DNA of 64,000 nt from Streptomyces sp. F63 (GTDB taxonomy: Bacteria; Actinomycetota; Actinomycetes; Streptomycetales; Streptomycetaceae): contig NZ_JAGPXX010000004.1 of the NCBI RefSeq assembly GCF_018070345.1, forward strand, positions 266,103 to 330,102. The letters are read 5' to 3'. The translations under genes and the position numbers were made by a program. Shown here piece after piece: positions 1 to 8,456 of the stretch. Below the pieces are notes generated by a model that made no database searches, was not told the DNA's origin, and saw only the letters and a program-made list of their open reading frames with translations. Position 1 is the first letter of the stretch; every line of letters starts with the position of its first letter.

Positions 1-122
1 TTGAGGATCCGGGCCGACTTGCCGAGCGAACGGGCCATGTCGGGAAGCTTCTTGGCACCGAACAGCAGCAGGATCACAAGGACGATCAGTACGATCTCAA
101 GAGGTTTCAGGTTGCCGATCAT
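1..122 (-). CDS. tatA: Sec-independent translocase subunit TatA, partial (N-terminus only)
   Basis: The first 40 codons of TatA are visible; the gene runs off the left edge. The protein opens with [20 protein letters not shown], a short N-terminus plus one hydrophobic helix. It is followed by the FG hinge ([17 protein letters not shown]) and the start of an amphipathic helix, the TatA/B signature. TatA oligomers form the membrane conduit for folded proteins carrying twin-arginine signals. The ATG at 122-120 is the only sensible start because the transmembrane helix begins a few residues later. In Streptomyces, tatC usually follows tatA and lies close to the proteasome cluster, as the context here suggests. 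TatB is the alternative, but the hinge and short N-terminus favour TatA. Confidence 0.85.
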   Translation of the reverse strand, partial: MIGNLKPLEIVLIVLVILLLFGAKKLPDMARSLGKSARIL

Positions 123-334
123 GTGCGATTACCTACTCCCCGAGGCGGCGTCTGGTGGGGTCTGGCCGGGTGATCGGGGGATTCCCCGAGCTCCCGCGCA
201 CAGCATCGTAACGCGCAAGGGTGAACGGCAGGCAATCCTTCCGCGCACTCCCGGTTGCGGCCCCGCCTCTCCTGGCGGCCGCAGTTGCCAGCCTACCTCC
301 CCCTCGGCGCGGGGACAGAGGGCCGGGGAACCGG

Positions 335-538
335 TCAGCCGGCCTCCGGCGCCCCCGGGCGGGAGGCGAGCGGGGTCGCGGCCCGCTCCAGGTCCTCGGC
401 CGCGCGTTCGATGCGCCGCGAGGCTTCCGCCACCTGCCGGGCCAGCCGGCGCACCTCGGCGAAGACGCGGGCGGCCAGAACGCCGAGGACGGCGATTCCG
501 CAGAAGGCGAGAGCAATGGCGATCATGGGCCAGACCAT
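335..538 (-). CDS. Small single-helix membrane protein, unknown function
   Basis: This is a 67-residue protein. Residues 3-22 (WPMIAIALAFCGIAVLGVLA) form one transmembrane helix. The rest is a charged amphipathic helix rich in Arg, Glu and Ala (about 28-55), probably a coiled coil on the cytoplasmic side. The open frame extends upstream through the 9-bp repeat array, giving a Ser-Glu-Pro repeat that looks spurious, so I start at the ATG at 538-536 just before the helix. It sits between tatA and the WYL regulators, where Streptomyces genomes commonly carry a small hypothetical. It could also be read as a DUF948-like protein, but it is too short to be sure. Function is unknown. Confidence 0.55.
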   Translation of the reverse strand: MVWPMIAIALAFCGIAVLGVLAARVFAEVRRLARQVAEASRRIERAAEDLERAATPLASRPGAPEAG

Positions 539-597
539 GGAGGGGAGCCTAGCCGAGCGGGCACGGGCGGCGCCGCGCCGGCCCGGCGGCCGGAACG

Positions 598-660
598 GCT
601 CGGACGGCTCAGACGGCTCAGACGGCTCAGACGGCTCAGACGGCTCAGACGGCTCAGACG
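598..660. repeat. Tandem 9-bp repeat array (7 units)
   Basis: Seven head-to-tail 9-bp units lie here: the first is GCTCGGACG and the next six are exactly GCTCAGACG. The array covers the last codon, the stop and the 3' flank of the zinc-ribbon gene ending at 654, and reaches towards the small membrane protein gene. On the minus strand the open frame reads Ser-Glu-Pro repeats, but no gene start supports translation. It is a slippage-prone microsatellite-like tract. Confidence 0.9.
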
Positions 661-890
661 GTGGAGTGCAGCCGCAGCGTGCGGACACCGCCGCCGGTCA
701 GCAGTTCCACGATCCGCTCCCCCGCCGGCTTGCGCACCGCGGCCCCGCAGTCGGGGCAGGTGAAGGAATAGAAGGTCGTCCGGTCACTGGCGCCGATGGC
801 CAGCCGTATGGCCTCGGAGGCCAGCTCGAACCGGCCCCGGCAGTCCGGGCAGGCGGCCTTGAAGAGCACCGCGGTGGTCACCGTGTCCAT
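654..890 (-). CDS. Small zinc-ribbon protein
   Basis: This 78-residue protein has two CPDC knuckles, at residues 14-17 and 45-48, the classic arrangement of a small four-cysteine zinc ribbon. No catalytic motif is visible. The ATG at 890-888 is chosen because the upstream codons belong to a different frame overlapping pafC. The gene ends inside the 9-bp repeat array, so its last residues (LHSTV) and stop are partly built from repeat units. It lies 16 bp downstream of pafC on the same strand and may be co-transcribed with it. A nucleic-acid or protein adaptor role is likely for such a fold, but the exact function is unknown. Confidence 0.65.
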   Translation of the reverse strand: MDTVTTAVLFKAACPDCRGRFELASEAIRLAIGASDRTTFYSFTCPDCGAAVRKPAGERIVELLTGGGVRTLRLHSTV

Positions 891-906
891 TCCGTCCTCC
901 GCTCCC

Positions 907-1869
907 TCATCCGCCGTAGGCCGCCAGGGCCCGTCCCGCCGCCAGCCGGGCGCTCTCGGCGAGGTCCGGCGGGGAGACGATGCGGCCGTCACCGCCCAGC
1001 CGGAGCGCGAGCCGGCGCAGGCTCGCGGGGTCGGGGGTGCGCAGGGTGATCCGCAGGCCCCCGTCGTCGAGTTCCTCGGCACGGTCGTGCGGGTAGTACT
1101 CGGCGACCCAGCGCCCTCCGGGGCCGACCTCGACGACCACCTCCGGGTCCTCGGCGGACGGCTGGACCAGCCCTTCGGAGAGATCGCGCAGTTCGAGCTG
1201 CGGCGGATCGGCGGGCTCGTCCAGCAGCCGGATCTCGGCGACCCGGTCGAGCCGGAAGGTGCGCCGGGCCTCGGAGGTCCGGCACCACGCCTCCATGTAG
1301 GTGTGGCCGACGGCGAACAGCCGGATGGGGTCCACCTCGCGCTCGGTGAGCTCGTCCCGGGCGGGAGAGTAGTACCGCAGCCAGAGCCGCCGCCGCTCGG
1401 AGATCGCCCGGTCCACGTCGGCGAAGACCCCGCCCTCGGACTCGAAGGTGACCGACAGCCGCGAACTGGCCCCCGCGGCCTCGCCGGCCGCCGCCTCCAG
1501 TTTCGCGGTGGCGCGCAGCAGGGCCTGCCGGTCGCTCTCCCGCAGGCCGGGGAGCGTCGCGACGGCGCGGGCGGCGACCAGCAGCGCCGTGGCCTCGTCG
1601 GCTGCCAGCCGCAGCGGAGCTCCGGAGCTGCTGCCGGCCGCGTCGGGGTTGCGCCACCAGATGTGCTCGCCGTCGGTGTCGATGTCCAGCAGGTCGCCGC
1701 CGCGGAAGCTGGTGCCGCACATGGGGAGAACGGTGAGGTCGGCGATGAGCTCGTCCTCGGTGATACCGAACGCACGGGCGACGTCGCTGACACGGGCGCC
1801 GGGGCGCTCGCGCAGATACGTCACCAGGGAGAGCATCCGGCGGGTCTGGTCAATCGCGTTGGTGGCCAT
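907..1869 (-). CDS. pafC: WYL-domain transcriptional regulator PafC
   Basis: This 320-residue protein has an N-terminal winged helix (RMLSLVTYLRERPGARVSDV, about residues 11-30) followed by a WYL domain in the C-terminal half. In actinobacteria PafB and PafC act together as an activator of the LexA-independent (non-SOS) DNA-damage response. The WYL domain is thought to sense single-stranded nucleic acid. The gene lies 36 bp downstream of pafB in the same direction, so the pair is probably one transcript. Despite the name and the location next to the proteasome genes, PafBC is not needed for pupylation. The initiator ATG at 1869 is the first in frame. The assignment of C rather than B follows gene order (B then C) and is confident at the family level. 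Confidence 0.85.
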   Translation of the reverse strand: MATNAIDQTRRMLSLVTYLRERPGARVSDVARAFGITEDELIADLTVLPMCGTSFRGGDLLDIDTDGEHIWWRNPDAAGSSSGAPLRLAADEATALLVAARAVATLPGLRESDRQALLRATAKLEAAAGEAAGASSRLSVTFESEGGVFADVDRAISERRRLWLRYYSPARDELTEREVDPIRLFAVGHTYMEAWCRTSEARRTFRLDRVAEIRLLDEPADPPQLELRDLSEGLVQPSAEDPEVVVEVGPGGRWVAEYYPHDRAEELDDGGLRITLRTPDPASLRRLALRLGGDGRIVSPPDLAESARLAAGRALAAYGG

Positions 1870-1905
1870 CGGCAGTCTCGTCGTCCCTCGTTCTCTCGGC
1901 GTCTC

Positions 1906-2859
1906 TCAGCCCTTGGCCACGGCGCGCAGCCGTTCGATCACGTCGGCCCGCAGCTCGGCGGGCTCCAGGACGATCACGTCGGGCCCGAACTCCACCAGCC
2001 AGGCGTCGAGTCCGTGTCCGTACGGGATCTCCAGCTCGTCCCAGCCCTCCCCGGTCTCCCGGACCGAGAGGGCCCGGGCCCGCAGCGGATAGCCGGCGCC
2101 GGCCCGCAGCCGGATCCGGGCCGTGCTGGTGGCGACCTCGCCGGCCCAGCGCTCCACCGTCTCCCGGACGGTGACGTGGTCGGGCACCTCGGCGGTGAAG
2201 GCGCCGGCGCGCGACTTGACCCGGCCGGTGATCCGGGAGAGCCGGAAGACGCGCTCGGCGCCCCGGTCGCGGTCCCAGCCGGCGAGGTACCAGTGGCCAC
2301 GGCAGCACTCCAGGGTCCACGGCTCGACATGCCGGGTCCCGGGGCGGGCGGCGGCGGCCTTGCGGTAGTCGAAGACGACCGGGCGGCGGTCGCGGCAGGC
2401 CAGCATCAGCGGTTCGAAGGCCGGCTCCTGGACCGGGATCCGCGGTTCCAGGGCACTCTGCCCGGTGTACGCGTCCTCGGCGACCGGCATCCCGGCCGCC
2501 CGCAGCTTCTGCAGCGCGCCGCTGGCCGCGCCCGCCAGCCGTGCCTGCTGCCACACCTTGGCCGCCAGTCCCAGGGCGGCGGCCTCCGAGGCGTCGAGGG
2601 CGACGGGCGGCAGGCGGTTGCTGTCGCGGTGCGCACGGTAGCCGATGTCGCCGTCGAAGCCCTCGACCGTCTCGATGACCAGGCCGAGCTCGCGCAGATC
2701 GTCCTTGTCCCGCTCGAACATGCGGTTGAAGGCCTCGTCCGTGGCCGCCTCGATGTACGCCTCGATGGAGGCCCGGAGCTCGCGCTTGCTGAGCGGGCGC
2801 CGGGTGCCCAGCAGGCACAGCGCCAGGTTCATCAGCCGCTCGGCCTTGGCAATGGCCAT
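1906..2859 (-). CDS. pafB: WYL-domain transcriptional regulator PafB
   Basis: This 317-residue protein has an N-terminal wHTH (KAERLMNLALCLLGTRRPLS from about residue 5) and a downstream WYL module (RPVVFDYRKAAAARPGTRHV, about residues 155-174). It is the upstream half of the pafBC pair that activates DNA-repair genes in actinobacteria. I start at MAIAKAERL (ATG 2859-2857), with GAGAGAGGG-like purines ahead of it. The open frame runs 25 codons further, but that part is Arg-rich and unlike the family. A strong hairpin at 2924-2956 lies just upstream, so pafB should have its own promoter between that hairpin and 2859. Confidence 0.87.
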   Translation of the reverse strand: MAIAKAERLMNLALCLLGTRRPLSKRELRASIEAYIEAATDEAFNRMFERDKDDLRELGLVIETVEGFDGDIGYRAHRDSNRLPPVALDASEAAALGLAAKVWQQARLAGAASGALQKLRAAGMPVAEDAYTGQSALEPRIPVQEPAFEPLMLACRDRRPVVFDYRKAAAARPGTRHVEPWTLECCRGHWYLAGWDRDRGAERVFRLSRITGRVKSRAGAFTAEVPDHVTVRETVERWAGEVATSTARIRLRAGAGYPLRARALSVRETGEGWDELEIPYGHGLDAWLVEFGPDVIVLEPAELRADVIERLRAVAKG

Positions 2860-2923
2860 CGACGCCCTCTCTCGTTGTCTCCCCGACCGCTGACCGTACC
2901 GCCCCCGGGGCCCCCGGCAAAAG

Positions 2924-2956
2924 CGAGGGCCCATGCCTCAACGGCACGGGCCCTCG
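2924..2956 (-). terminator. Hairpin terminator after the FKBP gene
   Basis: The arms are 2924-2937 and 2943-2956, pairing 13 of 14 positions around a 5-nt loop (TCAAC). It starts 29 nt past the stop of the FKBP gene ending at 2985, on the minus strand. It has no U tract, which is normal for Streptomyces. Confidence 0.75.
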
Positions 2957-2984
2957 GGAATACGGCCTGGCAGCGGCCGGTGTC

Positions 2985-3359
2985 TCAGACCGCCACGAGA
3001 TCGCAGACGAAGATCAGCGTCTCGCCCGGCTTGATGCGCCCGCCACCGGCGCCGCGGTCGCCGTACGCGAGGTGTGCCGGGATGGTCAGCTGGCGGCGGC
3101 CGCCGACCTTCATGCCCTGCACGCCCTGGTCCCAGCCGCTGATGACCTGGCCCACGCCCAGCTGGAACTGCAGCGGCGTGCCGCGGTTCCAGCTCGCGTC
3201 GAACTCCTCGCCGGTGCTGAAGGCGACACCCACGTAGTGGACGGAGACGGTGTCCCCGGCCTTGGCCACGGGGCCGTCGCCCTCCCAGATGTCCTTGATC
3301 TCCAGATCGGCCGGCGGCTCGCCGCCCGGGAAGTCGATCTCGGGCTTCTCGATGCTCAC
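2985..3359 (-). CDS. FKBP-type peptidyl-prolyl cis-trans isomerase (cytoplasmic)
   Basis: This 124-residue protein is a single FKBP domain. Visible landmarks are VHYVG, FDASWNRGTP, ISGWDQGVQGMKVGGRR, HLAYGDRGAGG and the closing LIFVCDLVAV. These are the proline-pocket and loop residues of the FKBP12 family. It should catalyse cis-trans isomerisation of X-Pro bonds in the cytoplasm, as there is no signal peptide. It lies 63 bp downstream of the two-domain FKBP lipoprotein gene in the same direction, so the two may be co-transcribed up to the hairpin at 2924-2956. The start at 3359 gives the usual length for the family. Confidence 0.92.
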   Translation of the reverse strand: MSIEKPEIDFPGGEPPADLEIKDIWEGDGPVAKAGDTVSVHYVGVAFSTGEEFDASWNRGTPLQFQLGVGQVISGWDQGVQGMKVGGRRQLTIPAHLAYGDRGAGGGRIKPGETLIFVCDLVAV

Positions 3360-3422
3360 TGAAATGCTCCTAGAAAGAATTTCTGTCGGCGAAACCGTAA
3401 CAGCCCGGCGGAGAGGCCGTGA

Positions 3423-4328
3423 TCACGAGACGCCGAGGATGTCCACGACGAAGACCAGGTCGGACTTGATCTGCTTCTGCTGCTCCTTGGTCAGCTCGTC
3501 CTGCGGGACGATGACCATGACCCGGCTTCCGGCCTTCTGCCCCTTGAGGCCCTCGCTCCAGCCGGGCATCTGCGCGATCGGGACGTCCTGCGGGGTGCCC
3601 TGGGCCCAGGTGTCGCCGCCGGGCTTGCCGTCCTTCCACAGGGTCAGACCGTAGTGGACGCTCAGGGTGTCCTTCGCGCCGACCTCCTTGCCGGTGCCCT
3701 GGATGATCGTCTTGGCGACGACCTCCCCTGGCGCGTCCTTCCCCTTGGGGATGGTCACCTTCGGCGCGGCGTCATCGGCCTTGGTGCCGACCTTCGGCAG
3801 GTCGGCGTCGGTCTGCGGGACTTCCTTGCCCTCGGGCCGGGTCGGCATGACCTTCTTGAGGTCCACCACGAAGACGAGCGTGGAGTTGGCGGGGATCTTC
3901 GCCTGCTCCTGCTCTCCGTAGCCCTTGTCCGGCGGGATGACGAGCTCGACGCGGCTGCCCAGCTTCTGGCCGACCAGGCCCTCGTCCCAGCCCTTGATGA
4001 CCTTGCCGGTACCGATCTGGAAGGTGCTGGGCTCGCCGCGGTCGTAGCTGTTGTCGAAGACCTTCCCCTCCCAGGTCTGTCCCAGGTAGTGGGCGTTCAG
4101 GGCCTCGCCCTTCTTCACCTCCGCCCCCTTGCCCTCCTTGAGGACCTTGACCTTCAGGCCCTTGGGCGGGTCGCCCTCGCCCTTGGCGACCTTCGGCTTC
4201 TTGCCGTCCTCGCCCGAGACGGCGGGGACGGCGCCGGGCTTGCCGTTGGACCGGGAGTCGTCGCCGCCGCAGGCCGCGGCGGAGACGAGCAGCAGGGGGA
4301 CAGCCAGCAGGGCTGCGATTCGGCGCAC
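3423..4328 (-). CDS. Lipoprotein with two FKBP-type PPIase domains
   Basis: This 301-residue protein has a lipobox signal peptide (RRIAALLAVPLLLVSAAACG, lipidated Cys near residue 20), so it should be anchored outside the membrane. Two FKBP domains follow, at about 65-160 and 200-300. The first has LNAHYLGQTW and VIKGWDEGLVGQKLGSR. The second has LSVHYGLTLW and MPGWSEGLKGQKAGSR. It is a likely foldase for exported proteins. The start is the GTG at 4328-4326, preceded by GAGGA at 7-nt spacing; the open frame continues 19 codons upstream, but that part precedes the signal peptide. The second domain looks less canonical in its active-site loop, so its activity is uncertain. Confidence 0.88.
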   Translation of the reverse strand: MRRIAALLAVPLLLVSAAACGGDDSRSNGKPGAVPAVSGEDGKKPKVAKGEGDPPKGLKVKVLKEGKGAEVKKGEALNAHYLGQTWEGKVFDNSYDRGEPSTFQIGTGKVIKGWDEGLVGQKLGSRVELVIPPDKGYGEQEQAKIPANSTLVFVVDLKKVMPTRPEGKEVPQTDADLPKVGTKADDAAPKVTIPKGKDAPGEVVAKTIIQGTGKEVGAKDTLSVHYGLTLWKDGKPGGDTWAQGTPQDVPIAQMPGWSEGLKGQKAGSRVMVIVPQDELTKEQQKQIKSDLVFVVDILGVS

Positions 4329-4388
4329 TGTTGATTCCTCGGGGGGCTGCGGTGGGATCGGAACGGACGGTGCCACTCTAACCACGGC

Positions 4389-4438
4389 GGCACGGCGGCG
4401 GAGGGGTCCGGGCGACCGGGCCCCTCCGCCGCCGTGCC
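4389..4438 (-). terminator. Strong hairpin terminator of pafA
   Basis: A perfect 18-bp stem (4389-4406 with 4421-4438) continues through a T-G wobble and four more pairs to a GCGA tetraloop. It begins 13 nt beyond the pafA stop codon. It separates pafA from the FKBP lipoprotein gene. Confidence 0.85.
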
Positions 4439-4451
4439 GTACCGCCCGCCG

Positions 4452-5813
4452 TCACATTCCGGCGATCAGCTTCTCCACCCGGTCGTCCACGGACCGGAAC
4501 GGGTCCTTGCAGAGCACCGTGCGCTGCGCCTGGTCGTTCAGTTTCAGGTGCACCCAGTCCACCGTGAAGTCACGCCGCTGCTCCTGGGCGCGGCGGATGA
4601 AGTCACCGCGGAGCCGCGCCCGGGTGGTCTGCGGCGGCACCGACTTGCCCTCGAAGATCTTGAGGTCGTTGCAGACCCGCGCGGCCTGGCCGCGCCGCTC
4701 CAGCAGGTAGTAGAGCCCGCGGCGGCGGTGGATGTCGTGGTAGGCGAGGTCTATCTGGGCGACCCGCGGGTGGGACATGGTGATGTTGTTCTTGGCCCGG
4801 TAGCGGTCCAGGAGCTTGTACTTCATCACCCAGTCGATCTCGGTGCCGATGCGATCGAGGTCCTCGTCGCGGATGGCCTCCAGGGTCCGGCCCCACAGCT
4901 CCAGCACCCGCTCGACGGTGCCGGTGCGGATGCCCCGGCGCTCGCAGAAGTCGACGGCCTTCTCGTAGTACTCCTGCTGTATCTCCAGGGCGGACGCCTC
5001 CCGCCCGCTGGCGAGCCGCACCTTGCGGCGGCCGGTCATGTCGTGGCTGACCTCGCGGATCGCCCGGATCGGGTTCTCCAGCGTGAGATCGCGCATGACG
5101 GTGCCCGCCTCGATCATGCGCAGCACGAGGTCGGTGGCGCCGACCTTGAGCAGCATGGTCGTCTCGGACATGTTGGAGTCACCGACGATCACGTGCAGCC
5201 GGCGGTACCGCTCGGCGTCGGCGTGCGGCTCGTCACGGGTGTTGATGATCGGCCGGGACCGGGTGGTCGCCGAGCTGACCCCCTCCCAGATGTGCTCGGC
5301 CCGCTGGCTGACGCAGTAGACGGCGCCGCGCGGGGTCTGCAGCACCTTGCCCGCCCCGCAGATCAGCTGCCGGGTGACGAGGAACGGGATGAGAATGTCC
5401 GCGAGCCGGGAGAACTCCCCGTGCCGGGCCACGAGGTAGTTCTCGTGGCACCCGTAGGAGTTTCCCGCCGAATCGGTGTTGTTCTTGAAGAGATAGACGT
5501 CGCCCGCGATGCCCTCCTCGTGCAGGCGGCGCTCGGCGTCGACGAGCAGTCCCTCGAGAATGCGCTCGCCCGCCTTGTCGTGCGTGACCAGCTCGATCAC
5601 GTTGTCGCACTCGGGAGTCGCGTATTCCGGGTGCGAACCCACGTCCAGGTAGAGGCGGGCACCGTTGCGCAGAAAGACGTTGCTGCTCCGGCCCCAGGAA
5701 ACGACACGGCGGAAGAGGTAGCGCGCCACTTCGTCAGGAGACAGCCGGCGCTGTCCCCTGAACGTGCACGTGACGCCGTACTCGTTCTCCAGCCCGAAAA
5801 TGCGGCGGTCCAT
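4452..5813 (-). CDS. pafA: Pup--protein ligase PafA
   Basis: This 453-residue protein belongs to the glutamine-synthetase-like carboxylate-amine ligase family. It joins the C-terminal glutamate of Pup to substrate lysines using ATP. The N-terminus [14 protein letters not shown] carries the GxExE-type metal/ATP motif. [18 protein letters not shown] and [19 protein letters not shown] are shared with Dop and other members. It lacks the extra loop seen after the N-terminal motif in Dop at 8457-9968, which supports ligase rather than depupylase identity. It lies 281 bp downstream of prcA behind a terminator-like hairpin at 6014-6053, so it probably has its own promoter. The length fits PafA proteins. 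Confidence 0.95.
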   Translation of the reverse strand: MDRRIFGLENEYGVTCTFRGQRRLSPDEVARYLFRRVVSWGRSSNVFLRNGARLYLDVGSHPEYATPECDNVIELVTHDKAGERILEGLLVDAERRLHEEGIAGDVYLFKNNTDSAGNSYGCHENYLVARHGEFSRLADILIPFLVTRQLICGAGKVLQTPRGAVYCVSQRAEHIWEGVSSATTRSRPIINTRDEPHADAERYRRLHVIVGDSNMSETTMLLKVGATDLVLRMIEAGTVMRDLTLENPIRAIREVSHDMTGRRKVRLASGREASALEIQQEYYEKAVDFCERRGIRTGTVERVLELWGRTLEAIRDEDLDRIGTEIDWVMKYKLLDRYRAKNNITMSHPRVAQIDLAYHDIHRRRGLYYLLERRGQAARVCNDLKIFEGKSVPPQTTRARLRGDFIRRAQEQRRDFTVDWVHLKLNDQAQRTVLCKDPFRSVDDRVEKLIAGM

Positions 5814-6013
5814 GCCTGAACATTACGCCCTGCGGCCCGCTCTGAAACCGGGTCGGGCCGCACCGTTCGATCATTTTCCCGATCGTTTTCCCCCCGCGCC
5901 GGGCTGCCGGCTCCCCATCCGAGCTGCGAGGACGCCGCCGGCGGAGAACGGCCCGGTGGTCCCCGGCACCGCCGGGCCGCCCGTGCGGGGCGGCGCCGTC
6001 CCGGTGCAGGCCG

Positions 6014-6053
6014 CCGGTCCCGCCGGGACACACCCGTGCCCCGGCGGGACCGG
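6014..6053 (-). terminator. Hairpin terminator after prcBA
   Basis: A perfect 14-bp stem (6014-6027 with 6040-6053) encloses a 12-nt loop. It lies in the 281-bp gap between the end of prcA (6095) and the start of pafA (5813). A second weaker hairpin (GGTTCC with GGAACC, about 6057-6078) lies closer to the prcA stop. No separate gene is visible in the gap. Confidence 0.7.
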
Positions 6054-6094
6054 AAGGGTTCCGCCGGGGCACGGGAACCCGCCGCGGGCGCCGG

Positions 6095-6859
6095 TCAGGC
6101 CCCGTCTTCGCCGGATCCCGGCTCATCGGCGGCATCCGCCTCATCGGCCGCCGCGCCGCCGCCCGGTTCCAGGAGGCGGGCGAGCCGGCGGCCCTCCACC
6201 CGGCGGAACTTCCGCTTCTGCGGGCGGGTGCGGTCGAGGACGGCCACCTCCAGCCGCTCGGCGGGGATCTCCCGTTCGCCGCCGTTGGTGTCCCGCGAGA
6301 GCGCCTGTACGGCCAGCTTGAGTGCCTCCGGGAGCGTCATGCCGTCCCGGTGCCGCTGGTCCAGGAAGGTGCTGATCTGCTCGGCGTTGCCGCCGACCGC
6401 GACCGAGCCGTGCTCGTCCACGATGGAGCCGTCGTGCGGCAGCCGGTAGATCTGGTCGCCCTCGGGGGTCTCCCCCACCTCGGCGACGACCAGTTCGACC
6501 TCGTACGGCTTCTCGCCGGCGCTGGAGAAGATGGTGCCGAGGGTCTGCGCGTAGACGTTCGCGAGCCCGCGGGCCGTCACATCGGCGCGGTCGTAGGTGT
6601 AGCCGCGCAGATCGGCGTAGCGCACACCGCCGATGCGGAGGTTCTCGTACTCGTTGTACTTGCCCGCCGCCGCGAAGGCGATCCGGTCGTAGATCTCGCT
6701 GAACTTGTGCAGCGCGCGGGACGGATTCTCACCGGCGAACACGATGCCGTCGGTGTACTGCAGGACGACGAGGCTGCGGCCGCGCGCGATGCCCTTGCGG
6801 GCGTACTCGGCGCGGTCGGCCATGGCCTGCTGGGGTGAGACATAGAACGGTGTCGACAC
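6095..6859 (-). CDS. prcA: 20S proteasome alpha subunit PrcA
   Basis: This 254-residue protein forms the outer heptameric rings of the actinobacterial 20S proteasome, which gate substrate entry. The N-terminal gate sequence ([20 protein letters not shown]) and the core motifs [13 protein letters not shown] and [16 protein letters not shown] match Streptomyces PrcA. The catalytic threonine is absent, as expected. The C-terminus (from about 225) is Ala/Asp/Glu-rich and acidic, probably flexible. The start is a GTG at 6859-6857, giving the conserved STPFYVSP N-terminus. It is 58 bp downstream of prcB, so prcBA should be one transcript, ended by the hairpin at 6014-6053. Confidence 0.96.
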   Translation of the reverse strand: MSTPFYVSPQQAMADRAEYARKGIARGRSLVVLQYTDGIVFAGENPSRALHKFSEIYDRIAFAAAGKYNEYENLRIGGVRYADLRGYTYDRADVTARGLANVYAQTLGTIFSSAGEKPYEVELVVAEVGETPEGDQIYRLPHDGSIVDEHGSVAVGGNAEQISTFLDQRHRDGMTLPEALKLAVQALSRDTNGGEREIPAERLEVAVLDRTRPQKRKFRRVEGRRLARLLEPGGGAAADEADAADEPGSGEDGA

Positions 6860-6917
6860 CGGCTATCCGTCCCTTTCTGTCCGTGTCGGTGACAAGTGCA
6901 TTCCGGTCCGTCCGGCC

Positions 6918-7763
6918 TCAGAGGAGCGCGGCCCGGGGGCCCTCGGGCTCCTCGAGCCGGCGCTCGTGGACCGCGCGGGCGATCTCGGAGGACTCGTCCT
7001 CCGGGAGCCGCCGGAAGCCCTCGTCGGTGATGACCGTGACAACGGGGTAGATGCGGCGGGCCAGGTCCGGTCCGCCGGTCGCCGAGTCGTCGTCCGCGGC
7101 GTCGTAGAGAGCCTGTACGACCAGGGTGAGGGCCTGGCGTTCGGTCAGATCCTCGCGGTAGAGCTTCTTGAGGGCGCCGCGGGCGAAGACCGAGCCCGAG
7201 CCGGTGGCCGCGTAGCCGCGCTCCTCGGACCGGCCGCCCGTGATGTCGTAGCTGAAGATCCGCCCCTTCTCCCGGTCGGTGTCCCAGCCGGCGAACAGGG
7301 GGATGATGGCCAGGCCCTGCAGGGCCATGCCGAGGTTGCCCCGGATCATCGTGGACAGCCGGTTGGCCTTGCCCTCCAGGGAGAGCTGCGTGCCCTCGAC
7401 CTTCTCGAAGTGCTCCAGCTCCAGCTGGAACAGCTTGACCATCTCGACGGCCAGGCCGGCCGTGCCCGCGATGCCGACGGCGCTGTACTCGTCGGCGGGG
7501 AAGACCTTCTCGATGTCGCGCTGGGCGATGATGTTGCCCATCGTGGCCCGCCGGTCACCGGCCAGCACCACACCGCCGGGGAAGGCTGCCGCGACGATCG
7601 TCGTGCCGTGCGGGGCCTCGATCGCCCCCTGCACCGGGGGCAGCGGCCGGCGGCCGGGGAGCAGCTCCGGCTCGTGCTCGGCGAGAAAGTCCATGAAGGA
7701 GGAGGATCCCGGGGTCAGGAAGGCAGCCGGCAGACGCCCGGGCTTGCGAGGGTTGGCTTCCAC
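6918..7763 (-). CDS. prcB: 20S proteasome beta subunit PrcB (with propeptide)
   Basis: This 281-residue protein is the proteolytic subunit of the 20S core. An N-terminal propeptide (residues 1-53) ends at APHG|TTIV, so Thr54 becomes the N-terminal nucleophile after autocleavage. [20 protein letters not shown] carries the conserved Asp/Arg, and the pocket lysine region is recognisable around [10 protein letters not shown]. The start is a GTG at 7763-7761 with GGAAGGA just upstream, which restores the [16 protein letters not shown]-terminus. The open frame extends about 100 codons further, but that stretch is non-homologous. It is expressed with prcA. Confidence 0.96.
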   Translation of the reverse strand: MEANPRKPGRLPAAFLTPGSSSFMDFLAEHEPELLPGRRPLPPVQGAIEAPHGTTIVAAAFPGGVVLAGDRRATMGNIIAQRDIEKVFPADEYSAVGIAGTAGLAVEMVKLFQLELEHFEKVEGTQLSLEGKANRLSTMIRGNLGMALQGLAIIPLFAGWDTDREKGRIFSYDITGGRSEERGYAATGSGSVFARGALKKLYREDLTERQALTLVVQALYDAADDDSATGGPDLARRIYPVVTVITDEGFRRLPEDESSEIARAVHERRLEEPEGPRAALL

Positions 7764-8047
7764 ACGTTTCCTTCCACAGATGCGGCGGCCCGGCACATCG
7801 CCTCGGGCCGGTCCCTGAACTTCCCTGTGCCGGGCGTCGTTCCTGGAAGAACCCGGCACGCCCCGGACCCTACCCGTCTCCCGGCCGTGATCCACACGTT
7901 CCGCCGGAGCGGAATCCCGGGGAACCGCACCCTCGCGTGGGGCGCGCCGCTCTCCCGGGGACGCCCGATGGCCCCGCGACGGCCGGGGGCGCCCGCCGGC
8001 CTCCCGGAACGGCGGGTCCGCGCCGGCCGGCGCGGCGCCCGTGCGCA
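7764..8047. other. Intergenic region between pup and prcB
   Basis: No convincing gene is visible; the frames that cross it are Arg/Pro-rich. It must hold the prcBA promoter, because the hairpin at 8048-8079 should stop reading from pup. A second interrupted inverted repeat (GTGCCGGG with CCCGGCAC, about 7830-7860) is visible. I could not identify clear -35 and -10 hexamers. Confidence 0.5.
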
Positions 8048-8079
8048 CCGGAGGCGTCACGGATGGTGACGCTCTCCGG
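8048..8079 (-). terminator. Hairpin terminator after pup
   Basis: A 13-bp stem (8048-8060 with 8066-8079, one bulged T at 8073) closes a 5-nt loop. It starts 13 nt beyond the pup stop codon on the minus strand and ends the dop-pup transcript. Confidence 0.7.
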
Positions 8080-8091
8080 CGCGGGCGCGGC

Positions 8092-8310
8092 CTACTCGCC
8101 GCCCTTCTGCACGAAGCTGCGCACGAAGTCCTCGGCGTTCTCCTCCAGGACGTCGTCGATCTCGTCCAGGACGGAGTCCACGTCGTCGGACAGCTTCTCC
8201 TGGCGCTCCTTGAGATCCTCCGAGGCCTGCGCGTCCTGCGTGGTCTCCTCGGTCTCCTGCGTGGAACGCGTGGCCTTCTGCTGGCCGCCGCCGGTGTCCT
8301 TGGTCGCCAT
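8092..8310 (-). CDS. pup: Prokaryotic ubiquitin-like protein Pup
   Basis: This 72-residue protein has an intrinsically disordered N-terminal half ([18 protein letters not shown]). A helical ARC-binding segment follows (residues about 32-65, [20 protein letters not shown]), then the C-terminus VQKGGE. PafA ligates the C-terminal Glu side chain to substrate lysines. The tail is Glu rather than Gln, so the Dop deamidation step should not be needed here (see findings). The start is the ATG at 8310-8308; an in-frame ATG three codons upstream is possible but less like the family. It is 146 bp downstream of dop and probably co-transcribed with it. Confidence 0.96.
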   Translation of the reverse strand: MATKDTGGGQQKATRSTQETEETTQDAQASEDLKERQEKLSDDVDSVLDEIDDVLEENAEDFVRSFVQKGGE

Positions 8311-8456
8311 ATCCCTCACCCCGCTCGGTTCGACCCAGCTTGATTGGAACGGTCAAGATCAGACCCTACAAGGCGGGTCCGACATCGGCTCTCCGCCTGC
8401 TCGTACTTCTCGTGGAGAGCCGGTGTCCTCCCCATGATTCCCTGGCCGGGACCGTT

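Noticed and set aside
335..688. Extended small protein beginning with a Ser-Glu-Pro repeat
   Set aside because: The repeat is the 9-bp array read through; the real start is the ATG just before the transmembrane helix.
796..3237. Long plus-strand open frame opposite pafB/pafC/FKBP
   Set aside because: It is the antisense shadow of recognised genes; composition is Gly/Arg/Pro-rich with no conserved motif.
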